Positions 11,567-23,176 of a stretch of 64,000 bases of DNA are shown in pieces. How positions within the stretch are numbered: the first letter of the stretch is position 1; each line of letters begins with the position of its first letter. Location of the stretch: contig OZ034970.1 in assembly GCA_964030785.1 (NCBI GenBank), forward strand, positions 23,885,935 through 23,949,934. The letters run 5' to 3'. This DNA is from Siderastrea siderea (taxonomy: Eukaryota; Cnidaria; Anthozoa; Scleractinia; Rhizangiidae). Position numbers and translations under genes: made by a program. A model generated the notes under the pieces. It searched no databases, was not told where the DNA came from, and worked only from the letters and a program-made list of their open reading frames with translations.

Positions 11567-12574
11567 GTGAGTTTTGTTGTTTATTTATTAGTTGGGGGAA
11601 TGACAAATGGGCGGAGGTCCGTGAGTAAAACTCAGTGCTTTGAAACAATTGAATGCACCGACTCAAGATTTCCTAAAAAAGAATCTTTTTTCGTGAGCTG
11701 TCAACATGCTTGAGATGTTGTGTGGTGTTTCGACATATTTAAATAAGGAGGTTATGTCGAGCAATCATGTTAAACGAGTGGCTGAACAAACAAAATAATA
11801 AAAATACCAGCAAATTTTCAGTGTGTCCATGTATTTTCTAGCCTTTGATTAGAGAAGCAAACACGTATCGCAAAATTTTAGTGGTTGTTACGTTTGCAGC
11901 TTTTCCTTGTCTTCTAAAAGTCAGGCTCGATAAGAATTCTCTCTTCATTATCGCTCCTTCCATTTTTTCTTGTTTTACGAATGGCTACCCTTTGGATGAG
12001 AAGAAGACGGATCTGTTATGACCGGAGAACAGGCATTTTAACTCCGTAAACTTTCTAGTGTCTTCTAAGGCGAACCATTGTATCGACTGCCATGGCTTAT
12101 TCGATCAGACCGGGCTTTTTTTGGTCTTCTGGGACCGGTGGGGGTAGTTTCCGCCCTCCCTTAACTCCAATGTCTCCTGTAATAAATACTTTTATCAAAT
12201 ATATTGAAGAAAAGGCCTATTTCAGCAACATAAGATAAACAATTTTCTTTATTTTACCTCGCATTACAGCCTTTATTTCTGAAAGCACTCGACTCGCTCG
12301 ATTAACTTCACCTTTATTCCCTCGCTGCTTATTGTTCTTTTATTATCCCTCATTCAATTGATATGTTTTGTTTAGGAACACTATTACCACCATAGAAATG
12401 TCCAAAGAATAGTGAAGGGTTGAGTGTAATGTGCAAGCATGAGAGTGTACTGTGCAGACAAGTCTGAAATGGCAGCCGTCACCTCCGGCTGACATTCAGT
12501 TCAGAAGGCAGTAAAGAAAAACGGATCTTTAATTAAAATCGAACTCACCATATTATTTTTTTCTACTTTAACAG
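11567..12574 (+). other. Intron between L2 and CUB 2, unit A
   Basis: Non-coding, similar along its length to 53388-54331. A fragment resembling 'cagaccgggctttttttggt' at about 12107 looks like another TTAA-family end. Confidence 0.6.
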
Positions 12575-12734
12575 GTTGTGGTTACGTCTTCAATAACACA
12601 TTGATAAGTCCTGGATATCCAAGCAACTATCCAAACAACATGGATTGTGTTTATTTGGTTCCTATTTGGCACGGAATGGCACTGAACATTTACTTTCAAG
12701 ATTTTTATTTGCAGCGCTGCTCATCATCCTGCTT
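12575..12734 (+). CDS. CUB domain 2, first exon, unit A
   Basis: Phase 1 in, phase 2 out, 160 bases. [19 protein letters not shown], then DCVYLVPIWHGMALNIYF and FYLQRCSSSC. The RCSSSC ending gives an extra cysteine compared with CUB 1. The acceptor is ctttaacag and the donor gtaagg. Nearly identical to 54332-54491. Confidence 0.95.
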
Positions 12735-13547
12735 GTAAGGACGTAAATGAATTGATAGTTAAACCACAGCGACTAGAGCAGTACAGTTTGAACGTACGAC
12801 ACCCTGACATTTTGAGCGTCTCGCGTTGTTGTTGTTGTTGTTATGGTGGGTTCTTGGTTAAAAGGGAATGGGTGTGTGTGTGTGTGCGGGGGGGGGGGGG
12901 TCGGGAGCCTGTTGACATCGTTTTTATCCCATTTTGAAAAGCAAGTTAAGTCCATCTTTGTCTGCTTCTAGCAGGTGTGACGCCATTCAAAATTTTATTA
13001 TCAAGTGTGTTTGATTAAGTCATTATAATTAAGTCATTAGTTCGCATTTTCTCACGTTCCAGACCGCCAACAGCCAAAGTCGCGATAACTTTTCGGGCCC
13101 GGAAAGCTATTTTACGTGTGTAGAGTTTGTATTAAAGACTCAAATTTTGTTGTTTTTAATAGGTAAGCAATAAAATTCTAAGTTGATAAAACAGGTCTGA
13201 TTGATGTGGGGGCTAAAAACTACGCCAACTTTCTATAGATTTTGTTTTTAAAACATATCTCCGGGCCCGAAAAGTTACCGGGGCTTTCGAGAAACGGGCC
13301 CCAGACCGTCAACAGCATAATTTAAAAGCTCAAACCATAACGTCAATCCTCTCTTGTACACAGCAAAAGATTCTAGGTATAAAGGCAATGTGTTTTCTAA
13401 AGCAATAGGAACGCAGCAAAATTCTAAAGAATGGCATTTATTTTTAAATCGTCCCTTGCCTTGTAAATCAGTAACTCGCTGTGGGTGTGAATGTCCTTGT
13501 ATGCGCGATAGTTAAGGCGATATAAAATGTATGTTCGTTTTTCTTAG
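12735..13547 (+). other. Intron inside CUB 2, unit A
   Basis: It has GT and G runs at 12870-12900. Two stretches near 13085-13110 and 13260-13285 both contain 'cgggcccg' and face each other. They are absent from the shorter unit C intron (54492-54909), so a short inverted-repeat insertion at about 13070-13305 is likely. Confidence 0.5.
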
Positions 13548-13723
13548 ATGTGACTATTTGAAGATTTCCAATGCGAATAACCAGACCATTGGTAGGTACT
13601 GCGGTCTGCGAACTGGACAGCGCCTCAGTGTTATTGGTGGGAACTATGCTGTGATATCTTTTCATTCAGACGGGAGTGTCAGAACCAGAGGATACCGGTT
13701 ACTTTTCTCTTACAGCCATCTCG
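13548..13723 (+). CDS. CUB domain 2, second exon, unit A
   Basis: Phase 2 in, phase 1 out, 176 bases. CDYLKISNANNQTIGRYCG, then NYAVISFHSDGSVRTRGY. A Cys precedes DYL where CUB 1 has Tyr, pairing plausibly with the extra Cys of its first exon. Very close to 54910-55085. Confidence 0.95.
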
Positions 13724-14036
13724 GTAGGTTCAGTGTAAATGCTTGTATTTGTATCTTATCACTCTCAATCTTGAAATATTAAGCTCTGCGGAAATATATT
13801 TTGTTTATATAAAGGTGTTATGGAGGCAAAACACTTTATAAATGGTCACATATAACAAAAACAAGCATGCAAAAAATGAAATAAAACAAACAAAATGAGT
13901 CAAAATGTTATTGAGCATATGAAATATTTCATTAGGTATTTAGACAGGTATGCAGTGACTGTGATCAGACATGATCACACTTGATTCTAGTAGGACCGTT
14001 ATTTACCAATATGTCACTGTTTTTTTTTTTTCACAG
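13724..14036 (+). other. Short intron before L3, unit A
   Basis: Non-coding. It ends in a strong poly-T tract and tcacag acceptor. The first part matches 55086-55400. Confidence 0.7.
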
Positions 14037-14078
14037 GTAGCTCCACAACGCCTCCATACACGACTCCTACCCCCCTCA
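14037..14078 (+). CDS. Linker exon L3, unit A
   Basis: A 42-base 1-1 exon encoding GSSTTPPYTTPTPL. It joins CUB 2 to CUB 3. The donor is gtaagt. Its best match is the unit C linker 59184-59225. Unit B has no counterpart. Confidence 0.75.
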
Positions 14079-15515
14079 GTAAGTACATTTAGCTGAATTC
14101 ATTGTGCAGACCATGAAGTATCACAATAAGCTTGAATACACCACTGGTGTCTGAACCTCATCAGACTGGTAAAAAGTCTTTTAATCTATTTTACTTATTT
14201 TTTGTTTTGTTTTGTTTGAAATTTTTTCACGAGTTTTAACGCAGTTTTAGCTACTTTTAACGTTTGCGCTCAACGACTTGTTACCCAAATAAGCTCAAAT
14301 TTGACACGAATGACGCCAGGTAGCCTGATACCAGAACGATGCCTGTGGATTTTGGCTGCTGAAGAAAGAGGAGGGAGGGCGCACTTGAATAAAACAAAGC
14401 TTTTTTCAGAGACAAAGGTTTCAAGAATTCGAACGCAAAGTTCATTTTTACCCCAAGTCAATTTCCATGAGGGTAGGACTTGAGGTGAAATGACCACTTT
14501 ATCGGCGCCATGCTTACCTTCCTCAAACCTTGTCTTCGCTCTGACTGAAACTGCAAAGGATGTGATCTCACTTGGGGAGCAATCATGTGGGTGAAATCTT
14601 TGTCGACCAGTAAGAATATACTAACCCGCTACCTTAACCCGGATTTCTTTTTATTAAAAAGTTAAGAGGGAAATTCAAAATGCCGAAAAAATCGTGTGTC
14701 AACAAGTGGTCATTTTAATGCGCCGATCAATTCGAAAGTTCAACACCCCCCCCCCCCCCGGGCAAGTCCCCGGGCATTTAAACTTTTGAAGATTGGCTTG
14801 TTCAAATTCCCTCCCCTCGGGGCAAAAAAGCCGTTCAAATGCCCCACCAATTAGTACTGAACTACCTCTCCTCAGAGACAAATTTCGTCTTCAATCAAAC
14901 ACTTTACACGCCTTTCAGAGAGAGATATGCCGTAATGACACCTTCAACCTTCTTTTAAAGACCCTTTTGAAAGAGTTATTCACTAGAAAAGGCGAACATC
15001 TATCTTGTAAATCCGTCAAACCCTGAAAAACCGAAAAAAACTCATGGGCGTATTACGTCAGAAGAAGAGATAAATCCGGTTCCAATTCCCCACCCCTCCA
15101 ACGCAACGTTCAAATTCCGCCCACCCAGGGCACGATGCACAGTCAAATGTCCGGGGTACGCCCGGTGCTGGGGGGGGAAGGTGTTGAAGTTTCCAAATGA
15201 TCGGTCCATAACGTCAAACTTTATAGACGAGGACTCGCTATACCAGATTGTTTCCAGATAGAGTTCAGGAAAAGTCACCAAATTGATGGCTTTAGCTTGT
15301 TTATTTAAAAAGTTATAAACGTCCAAAGTCTCTGCGGGCAGAATCTGCCTCCCCCCCCCCCCCTCCCCCCGGGTCTAATATAGGTAAGAGGTATGAGGAA
15401 GAACATCACAAATAGGTTAAGTCCACTTGCTTAATACCCTAATATTCTTACAGAGCGCTATATCGTTTTGTTTAACTACAAAAGATAACCACTTGTAATA
15501 TTTATTTATTTACAG
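14079..15515 (+). other. Intron before CUB 3 with the start of the A/B duplication
   Basis: From about 14336 onward the sequence matches 31591 onward in unit B. C and G runs lie at 14749-14760, 15170-15177 and 15350-15370. No gene is seen. The ORFs on either strand here are not conserved between the two copies. Confidence 0.65.
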
Positions 15516-15672
15516 GCTGTGGATATGTAGTCAACAACACACTGAAAAGTCCCGGTTATCCAAACAATTATCCAAACAACATGGACTGTGTTTACAGGGT
15601 TCCTATTCCTCCTGGAATGATACTGAACATTTACTTCAAAGATTTTTACTTGGAGGACGAATCAAATTGCAG
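15516..15672 (+). CDS. CUB domain 3, first exon, unit A
   Basis: Phase 1 in, phase 2 out, 157 bases, one residue shorter than CUB 1. [31 protein letters not shown] and [13 protein letters not shown]. The acceptor is ttatttacag and the donor gtatag. Nearly identical to 32752-32908 in unit B. Confidence 0.95.
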
Positions 15673-16375
15673 GTATAGATAAAAAAAATGGCTACATTGT
15701 ACGCTTGCTTGTTGAGTGACCAAATCATTTGCCCGCAGTTAAAACAAAAACAAAAACAAAAACAAAAACAGTTTCAAATTCTTAGACATAAACATTTTTA
15801 GCGATTTTTTGCTCTTCGAAATGAGTTTGCTGTGCAATCCTATTCCAACGAATCATTTGCTAGAGCTAAACGTTACTTAACAACTGTAGCTTTATTTTTT
15901 TTATAAAGCTGGGTGTGTGGGTGGGGGTGGGGGGGGGGGGGGGCTATGAAGTTATTGACGTGGACTTCAGATGTCTTATCGGCATGACAGTTTGTCCCGA
16001 CGTCACCTCTGTAAAGGTGTTCATTCCAATATTAAGCTTGCACACATTGTCCCTGTTCGATCGGCTGGGGTAAAGAGTCACGAGAATTTTCATTCTTTTG
16101 GGTGAAAAAATGAGCTGAAGTCAAACTAAATACCTTTTCTCGTACACTCCATGCTCCTTGAATATAAAACAAAAATGGAATGATTTCCTCAAAGGTAGGG
16201 GGCTTAAAGACAAACAAACGAGAACAAAAAAAAAATTGAAAACGTAGCCTATTTCCATCCTTGTTATCCCCAGCCAAACACCACAGTTATATCGTCAGCA
16301 AAACAGATAGAGTATTCTTACGTTTTGTGCATTTATTTTATGGATTAACTACATTAACTTTGTTTTTTCTTGTAG
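15673..16375 (+). other. Intron inside CUB 3, unit A
   Basis: It has (CAAAAA)n at about 15745-15772 and a G run at 15925-15942. It matches 32909-33765. No gene is seen. Confidence 0.7.
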
Positions 16376-16545
16376 GTATGACTACTTAAGGATTACCAAT
16401 GGGAACAATCAGACCATTGGCACATACTGCGGTCAGCGATCTGGACAAAATGCTTTGGTAAATGGCAACTATGCTGTGATATCTTTTCATTCAGACGGAA
16501 GTGTTAGACGGAGAGGTTACGAGTTAGTTTTCTCTCATGTTCCAG
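16376..16545 (+). CDS. CUB domain 3, second exon, unit A
   Basis: Phase 2 in, phase 1 out. YDYLRITNGNNQTIGTYCG, QRSGQNALVNGNYA, and FHSDGSVRRRGYELVFSH. The acceptor is cttgtag and the donor gtaaga. It splices in frame to the divergent CUB at 17744 without a linker exon between. Confidence 0.95.
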
Positions 16546-17743
16546 GTAAGAACAATGATAATATAATTTGATTCTGTCTTTGGCAATGTAGAGCAAAAAA
16601 GTTTATAATTTCAAAATTATACTTTGCATAAGAGATACGATCAATTAAAAATTCCTCCAATCAAGAGGAGAAGAACAACAACAAGAAATATTCAGGCCAT
16701 TGTCTTCCTCAGAATGTCATAATGTGAGGGTTGTTGTGGTACCAAGTGCACTAAAAAAACAAACAAACAAACATACCAAAAAAACAATCTATGCTTACCC
16801 CAAAGAACCTTGTGTCAAAATCACTTATCCTAACGTTACTACAATTGCTACGGTTCTACGTCATTTATATATACATCAGCACTTACGTCCAAGGAGGGAG
16901 GGACCAAGTGCTTACCACTTCGTCTCAACAAACGCATCCAGCTTAAGAGATTTCAACCTAATCCATAAAGGTGGGAGGGTTACAGGGAGATCTGCCTTGA
17001 CGGACTTTGAACGCTGATTTGAATGTCCAAGTCTTTAAACCTTAAAATTTCTTGAAATTTATCTGTGGACAGTTTAAACAACATGCCACTGATCACTTCG
17101 CTTGATGATCACATAACCACCATATACTGATGATTACTTTTTTCTTAACACTTTCTACATTGTGGATGCACAATACAAGTCAAGAACGTTTCTTTCTTAT
17201 AATTCTGGCATTATGTGGCATTATGTGGCTATCACCCTCGGCTGAAATTTTCTATCGTTATAGTGCCTTATCATCATTATCATCTTAGTTTCCGTAGTAA
17301 CGTGGTATACTGCAATGGGGTTGCTAGCCCTACGCACAGTTCGCCAGAGCACTGATCGTCGGCGGGACCTGTTTTTGCCCCCCCCCCCCCCGACCAGGCT
17401 TATGTGCCACGTAGGTGCAAAGAGGGTCATCATTATAGTGTCTTATAAGGACGTACGACATTGATAGTCATGACTTTGGCAAGTCGATCGCTACCAATGT
17501 GTGTGTTTTTTTAAAGATTTTTAAAGATTATTTCTACAAGGATCGAAAGAAAGGTGCCAATTAACTTCTGTAGCGTACCCGAGGTTTTATGTTAGTGTTC
17601 CTCGAACGGTAAATCCAGGTACGCAAAGTACACACATTTGATAGCGTCATGGAATGGCCTTTTTAATTACATGCTTAAAGTCAATTGTCAAAGGTCGCTG
17701 CTGTCTAGTGTCTGTTTGCACTGACCTATAATGAATTTCCTAG
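16546..17743 (+). other. Intron between CUB 3 and divergent CUB, unit A
   Basis: Non-coding. A C run lies at 17378-17391. It matches 33936-38583 of unit B once the 35063-38459 element is removed, so it is the empty site for that element (near 17618-17632). Confidence 0.7.
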
Positions 17744-17900
17744 TTCCAGCTTGCAATATGACAGTTAACCAGTCGGTTGGGCTTATAGATGTTACAATCA
17801 AATTTCAACAAACCGTATTCTGCCACTGGACAATTGGAAATGCTGGTTTAGAGTCCGCTGTTGCTCTGTTCTTAATCCAGGAAATACAACTTAACTGCAG
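17744..17900 (+). CDS. Divergent CUB domain, first exon, unit A
   Basis: Phase 1 in, phase 2 out. It encodes PACNMTVNQSVGLIDVT, a FCHWTIGN core and VALFLIQEIQLNC. The spacing of Cys and the C-x-W motif fit a CUB, but the SPGYP-YPNN signature of the other CUBs is missing. The acceptor is atttcctag. Close to 38584-38740, which reads FCNWTIGN. Confidence 0.85.
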
Positions 17901-18588
17901 GTACTTACATTGATATTAAAGATGATGAAATGTGTTGTGATTTTATTATTTTGACTCCCAACGGTGATAGAAAAGTGCATACTTCAAGTAAATGTGAAAT
18001 GTGAGGCTTGTATTGTGTGTGTGTGTGTATGTGTGGGGGGGGGGGGGGGGGGGAAGAAAATCTCTAGACGAATGCCTTAGTCCTCTGAGCCCACGTATCC
18101 TGGAATAATCTTGTAGTTAAGGACTAAAGAGGGTAGTGGGTGGTGGTGGAGAGAGGGGACAACACGGTGGAGCTCACTTCATGTAAACCATCAATAAACA
18201 CGAGCAATTCGCTGCCCTAATAACGTTCTTTTTGTTGCAAAAAAAAAACCGCTATGGGAGACTATCAACGTGTACTAAGTGAAATAATCTTATTATTTCT
18301 TTATTTATTTATTTGATTGTTTGTTGATTTCTTTAAATAATAAATCAATACCGCCACGGGAATCAAACTCATGACCTACGCCACACCGTACCGTTGCTCT
18401 AACAAATTAGCCATAAAGCATTTATACACTGGGGACAGGGAAATTCTGATATTCTGAGAACAGAATGGATGGCGTAAGGAATATATGGAATTTATTTATT
18501 TATTTATTTATATTGGTTTGTTTATTTATGTATTTATTTGGAATATGCTCTATGAAATGTATTTGCATATTGTTCGTTAATTTTTCAG
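17901..18588 (+). other. Intron inside the divergent CUB, unit A
   Basis: It contains GT and G runs at 18015-18052, a tRNA-derived SINE at about 18340-18420 and TTTA repeats at 18490-18540. Unit B carries a retroelement at the equivalent place (39430-39966). Confidence 0.7.
18340..18420 (-). mobile_element. tRNA-derived SINE fragment
   Basis: Read on the minus strand it has an A-box-like TGGCTAATTTGTTAGAGC and a B-box-like GAGTTTGATTCCCG at tRNA-like spacing. A second copy is at about 39218-39295 in unit B, so it was present before the A/B duplication. It is not a functional tRNA gene. Confidence 0.65.
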
Positions 18589-18782
18589 TGACTATTTGAA
18601 GATATTTGATGGAAATGGAACTTTACAATATTATCACAGTGGATGCTGGTGCTCGATTCGTAGATCATTGGTAGAGGTTCCATTCCTGAGTTCCAAAGAC
18701 ATTGCAGTCAGTATTTACTTAAATTGGCTGGGAAGCTTTGTTAAAGTCCGTTATGCAATTCTGAGGGATGGCCTCGATTCAG
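18589..18782 (+). CDS. Divergent CUB domain, second exon, unit A
   Basis: Phase 2 in, phase 1 out, 194 bases. It encodes SDYLKIFDGNGTL, a HSGCWCSIRRS segment, LSSKDIAVSIYLNW and KVRYAILRDGLDSG. It keeps the DYLKI and C-terminal strands of a CUB but has no CG or FHSD motif. The unit B copy reads CWSS in place of CWCS, so one cysteine differs. Confidence 0.85.
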
Positions 18783-19344
18783 GTACTTATGAAACGCCTT
18801 TAATCGAAGACTTAAATCCTCATAAGCACACACAAAATCCATTTTACGACTTGCCAACTATTGTCATACACCAGATGCATATCTCCAGGTTGTGTTGAGG
18901 AGCTAGTTGTAGAAATGGTTAAAATATAGCAAAGATTACAAATAGTATATATATTTAGTTGTTGGTTAAAAAAGTTAAGGTAACGAATGTGATATTTATA
19001 GGGTTGGCAGGCAAACATAATACATGCAGTAAATAAACAAAAAGATATGGTCACAAATGAACCGAAATGGTAACAATTAAAACGCCAATCAAACCTTGGC
19101 TTTTATTGAAACACAGTTTAAATAGTAGTGCAGCATGGAACGCCACATAAGTAAAGATAAAAAAGAAAACAAAAATGTTTTTTTTTTGTTTTTTTAGTTA
19201 GTTAGTTAGTTTATCAGTTAGTTTGTTGTTTTTTTTTTTCACAGCAATGATGTCCGTCATCTGTTATTAGTGATGAATGTAGACGCGCTATGGTGTAGAA
19301 GTTAGGGAACGTTCGATTGGACATGAAAAGCAACACAAAATTAA

Positions 19345-19376
<32 letters not shown>

Positions 19377-19564
19377 AAACAATCCAACAACAAAAACACC
19401 GAAAGACAAACAAACAAGCCAAAAAAAAAACAAAACAAGAAAACAAAAACAAAAAACAGCAAGAATCCATCCAGACACTAAAAATAACTGCAACAGACTT
19501 GGAGCGCTGGAGTTGCTTGCTGTTTCATAAGGTAACTGAAAAATGTTTACTTTCTTTGTTTCAG
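18783..19564 (+). other. Intron before FN3, unit A
   Basis: It contains TTAG repeats at 19196-19225, (AAT)n at 19347-19374 and A-rich sequence to 19455. Nothing coding is seen. ORFs here come from the simple repeats. Confidence 0.75.
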
Positions 19565-19855
19565 CTTCTTTACTTCCAGGCTGGAGGGTGACGGTGGGTA
19601 ACACCACCTATTCAAGTATAACAGTCCAATGGACAAACCTTACCACCATCTTACGTCGACAAGTTCGAAACTACATAATCATCGTAAACATAACTAATAG
19701 CAGCACCTTGGCTCATAAAGTTACAAATGGAAGCCAACTGGCTATAGATATCACAGGACTTATGCCTTCAGAAATTTATACAGTTGAGGTTTTTGGAGTT
19801 GACAACCTGGGACAAACCTACAAAAGTCTAGCAGTGAATGCAACGACTAAGAACA
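19565..19855 (+). CDS. Fibronectin type III domain, unit A
   Basis: A 291-base 1-1 exon encoding one FN3 of about 97 residues. GWRVTVGNTTYSSITVQW, the NYIIIVNITNSS strand, LAIDITGLMPSEIYTVEV and GVDNLGQTYKS follow the fold with the conserved Trp, Leu and Tyr. Several NxS/T sequons suggest glycosylation. Splicing to 22155 continues into the protease. Nearly identical to 41010-41300. Confidence 0.93.
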
Positions 19856-19932
19856 GTAAGAATATTGATTCCTCAGAATTTAATTTTGTCATTGTTTTAT
19901 TGGCCTGTTCTTCTTTTCTTTCTATCGTATAG
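19856..19932 (+). other. Possible alternative C-terminus by reading past the FN3 donor
   Basis: If the FN3 intron is retained, the frame stays open for 25 codons and ends at TAG (19930-19932). The added tail has a polar NSKNIDSSE part and then FVIVLLACSSFLSIV, 15 hydrophobic residues at the very end. This looks like a GPI-anchor signal or a C-terminal membrane segment. Unit B keeps it with a few changes (to 41377), but the whole surrounding intron is equally conserved. Confidence 0.35.
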
Positions 19933-20319
19933 CAACATCTTAGAAAAGTGCATGATTATACAGCTATTTAAATTAAAATTGTGACATGAAATTGTCATAT
20001 AGTAAACTGCGGATGAAAAAAGAAATGACGATGAACCTTGCAGTTAAAGATATCAGCTTAACCAGTTGATAAACGGACAACTTGAAACAACCCGAGCTTG
20101 AACAGGATTCGAACCTTTGACCCAGGATTATTACAAATTGGCAAATTCGCAATTAAGTGCTGCATCGGTATCGGGGAGATCATGGATTGGGATCCAATTC
20201 AAGCTTGTTTTTTTTTTTTCATTTTTTTTGTCAACTAATTAAGCTGATATATCAACTCAAAGATTTATCGTCAATTCTTATACTGCTATTTAATTTATTT
20301 ACAGCGAATTTCTTATAGC
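19933..20319 (+). other. Intron after FN3, shared with unit B
   Basis: Matches 41378-41786 and then the similarity stops, marking the end of the A/B duplication. It contains a tRNA-like inverted SINE pair: B box complement 'ggattcgaacc' at about 20107, a forward copy ending near 20205, then poly-T. Confidence 0.6.
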
Positions 20320-21437
20320 GAGTTTTAGGGCTTCCGAAGGCCTACCGAATAAACACGAATTTTTAAAGTACGATTTTGCTAATTATGTAAAGTAAATTCT
20401 AGCAGCTATTGTTCACTGCCCAGGAAAGAACAATACGTTACAATTTAGAGATCGCAAATATTTGGATTAAAAAATATAAGCTTTTCCGGAGCTCCATGTT
20501 AGGGCTATTGTTTTAGTTTTAGTTTTGTTTTGTTGGAAAGTTTCTGAAAAGTTTCTATCAACGTTTGAACGTAAAACAAACCGCACTTGAAGAGTTCTTA
20601 TTTTTTAAAAATGCTAAAAAGTCACATGATATCCATGGCTAACGATTTAACGCACGCGCAATTAGTCATTCAGAAACTGATAGTTTTACTGAAGAGACCA
20701 TTCATGAATATTTCGCGCAATGTCGGTACTATTCGTCGCACTTCGTGCATACGCTTTAAATAAATGAATACTGATGACCTAGTTTCTCACCCACGGCCTT
20801 AAACACGGAGCGGGCCAAAAAAAAAAAAAGAAAAAAAAAAAAAGAAGGCCTACCCCCTCGGAAAACGTTCGGTTGGTTTCCATGCTAATCAGGAATGCAT
20901 GGCGGAAGCCAAAGTAACGGTTACGCTGTTGATATCCAGAGGAAATTCGCTTCTTTATCCGAAGAACGAATAAATAGATATAGTTTACAAACACGAGTAA
21001 GCATCGAAGTTACCTGAAGTCGAAAACAATGCAGTCTTAAGGGTAGTCTAACTTAGACCGCGGTTTAAGGCAACGACTTGACCTCCAAATCTGGCTATTA
21101 ATGATTCATTTTAAGCAGATAAATGTTGTTCTAGTCTGTACGTCATGCCTTCTTGACATTGTTTAGAATAAACAACGTTAACGTTAGGGTTGGCCATCTT
21201 GAAATTGATTTGGACCGCAATTTTGTTAAACGCTGTCTAAACTTTGTTTAAAATCCTGCAATTTTAATTCGCCGTTGCGAGACAAGTTACACGCAACGTT
21301 GCCTAGTGTAACACCTCTACGCAAAGCTGGAAAAATTCGTTGCACCGTTGCGAGGATCGTTACGAAAAGTAGAACTGACTTCTTCTCGCAACGATTGCGG
21401 CAACAAAAATGTTGCGAGACATGTTCATTTCAGGGTA

Positions 21438-21508
21438 TGTTACACTGGGCAATTTTTCCTGCAACCTTTATCGCAACAAATTGCGAGTGAAGATTGCCAA
21501 GTGTAACA
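21438..21508. repeat. Short hairpin with TGTTACACT-GGCAA ends
   Basis: 'tgttacactgggcaattt' at 21438 pairs with 'gattgccaagtgtaaca' ending at 21508. A related motif, 'ttgcctagtgtaaca', sits at 21299-21313 facing the other way. Probably DNA-transposon ends or a tiny MITE. Confidence 0.55.
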
Positions 21509-21789
21509 GCGCCTTGAAACGGCAAAGCTGTTAATGATCCTGTAGTTTTTTACTTACATTTCTAAACAATCACACTTGAAAATAACCGTCTTCTATAATG
21601 AAACGTTCGAAACTTTCTGGGTTTCAATCGTTTCAGATAATCTTTTCGTTGTATTTCCTTTTTAGAAGACATTATAGCAAATAGAATTACTGAAAAAGGA
21701 GAGTGAAGATATGAAATGCTGATATATGACTGAAATATGAAATTACGACGATCATCGCAATTTATGATATAAACTTAAGCATTTGATAA

Positions 21790-21900
21790 AAGAAACCTAA
21801 AAAAAAATCAACCTTAAACGAGATTTGAACACATGACCTCTGCGATACCAGTGCAGTCCTCTAACCAACTGAGCTATCAAGCAAACTGGGAGCTGGCCAT
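21790..21900 (-). mobile_element. tRNA-derived SINE, minus strand
   Basis: The minus strand reads TAGCTCAGTTGGTTAGAG (A box), then TGTTCAAATCTC (B box) and a T-rich end at 21800-21808. Spacing is tRNA-like. The 3' sequence and lack of a clover-leaf 3' half make it a SINE rather than a tRNA gene. Confidence 0.75.
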
Positions 21901-22154
21901 TTGTGAATTCGTGTACGAATTTCTGCATTTGCTAAACAGTTCTGGATTTAGAAATCCGGCACCCACGTCTATAACACACGGCGCGCTACTCGCGACTTAC
22001 AACCCATCCGATCCAGGAGATCCGTCTGTCTTAGTAACTGGCGGACAATTCTTAGAAGTAGCTGACGTCAAAATCGGCACTCGAAATAATGTTACTTTAA
22101 AGGAAATAAAATTAGTTGTTTAATATGTTACTTCTATATGTGGTCTCTTCCTAG

Positions 22155-22350
22155 TTCCATGCGGTATACGTCCAATAAGTGGACGAATTGTTGGTGGTAC
22201 AATTGCACCAATCAACAGCTGGCCATGGCAAGCAATGCTTAGATCAAGCAGTGGAAGACAATTTTGTGGAGGCTCTTTGATTCATCCACAGTGGGTCTTG
22301 ACGGCCACACATTGCATATACAGAAAGTCTTTGTCTGATGTTAAAGTAAG
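22155..22350 (+). CDS. Serine protease, N-terminal exon, unit B
   Basis: Phase 1 in, phase 2 out. [15 protein letters not shown] gives the zymogen Cys and the R-IVGG activation cleavage site. [25 protein letters not shown] carry the disulfide and the catalytic His. It belongs to family S1 (chymotrypsin fold). It must be joined to 24293 for a full domain. The acceptor is cttcctag and the donor gtaagg. Confidence 0.95.
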
Positions 22351-22570
22351 GTAAGGGAGCAAATAGTACTTGGAATAAATTCATGGTGTTGTACAATGTA
22401 AATGTATGCACCTATCAGCAAGAATATATCACAATGGTGCCTTTAAAAACTGTCGATCTTAACGACCTTCATCAGTTCTACGGAGCAAGGAAACAAAATA
22501 AGGCTTAGAATACAGTTTCATAACAACAAAAAAGCAACAAATTACGTAACGAAATAAAGGAAAATATTAA
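22351..22570 (+). other. Start of the protease intron, unit B
   Basis: Non-coding and AT-rich. Nothing recognised. Confidence 0.5.
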
Positions 22571-23176
22571 AACATTTGACGTACAAGCTAATTTACACTT
22601 CTCTCCGGGGGGGGGGGGGGGTGGAGGTGCTGTGACGTCATCCGAAATGGCGATCAAGATGGCGATCAAGATGGCCACCATCTCGGATTCTACCCAAAAT
22701 TCCAAATTATTACAACACGGAAATTGAAAATATATGATGCTAAACATGTGAAACATTATATAATTAGACTTTTTCACGAAAAAATGTGAATAACACACAT
22801 TTTAATTGAGAAATGGCTTAAGCACCTATTACTTTCGATGCCATATTTCGTAACCATAGCTACTGATTTACACCTGCGTCAAAATTTTTCTAAGAGAAAT
22901 ACATGCATGCAGAGACTGAAAACGACAGATGGTGATAGAAAATCCTGTGGGAGAGATTGAAGAAAATCCCCATGGGTATCCATCTAGACTGAAAACGAAC
23001 GATGTGATAGCAACTAGCATTAATGGTCGAGGAGAAGAAACCTGGGACAGCCGACAACGTAGCACCCCATCCACACAAAATGTTTGTCTCCAGCTTATGA
23101 TAGTCTGAAGGGGTTGTCCAGCAACCTACCCCCGCCACCCTGGTTGGTTGTGACTTTTCTTGCACGTCGGCGGGTT
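22571..23176. mobile_element. Degenerate inverted-repeat element in the protease intron
   Basis: The left side has 'gacgtacaag' at about 22577 and the right side 'cttgcacgtcggcgggttaa' ending near 23177. These resemble the ends of the element at 27075-28682. A G run (22606-22622) and a duplicated 'atggcgatcaag' lie inside. Unit C has only a 246-base intron here. ORFs inside are unrecognised. Confidence 0.45.

Larger units (their letters stand above)
20320..22154 (+). other. Intron remainder before the unit B protease
   Basis: Not matched by the unit C counterpart. It holds A runs at 20818-20843, a hairpin at 21438-21508 and a SINE at about 21790-21900. No signal-peptide exon that would start a new gene could be recognised. 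The ORF at 21833-22123 begins inside the SINE. Confidence 0.6.

Noticed and set aside
19214..19607. Hydrophobic minus-strand ORFs with poly-Ile, poly-Tyr or poly-Leu
   Set aside because: Translation of the (AAT)n and A-rich repeats before the FN3 exon.
21790..21900. tRNA gene
   Set aside because: A and B boxes are present but the rest does not fold as a tRNA and merges into a SINE tail.
21833..22123. 96-codon ORF before the unit B protease
   Set aside because: Begins inside the SINE, is not conserved in unit C, and is not in frame with the protease by any clear splice.
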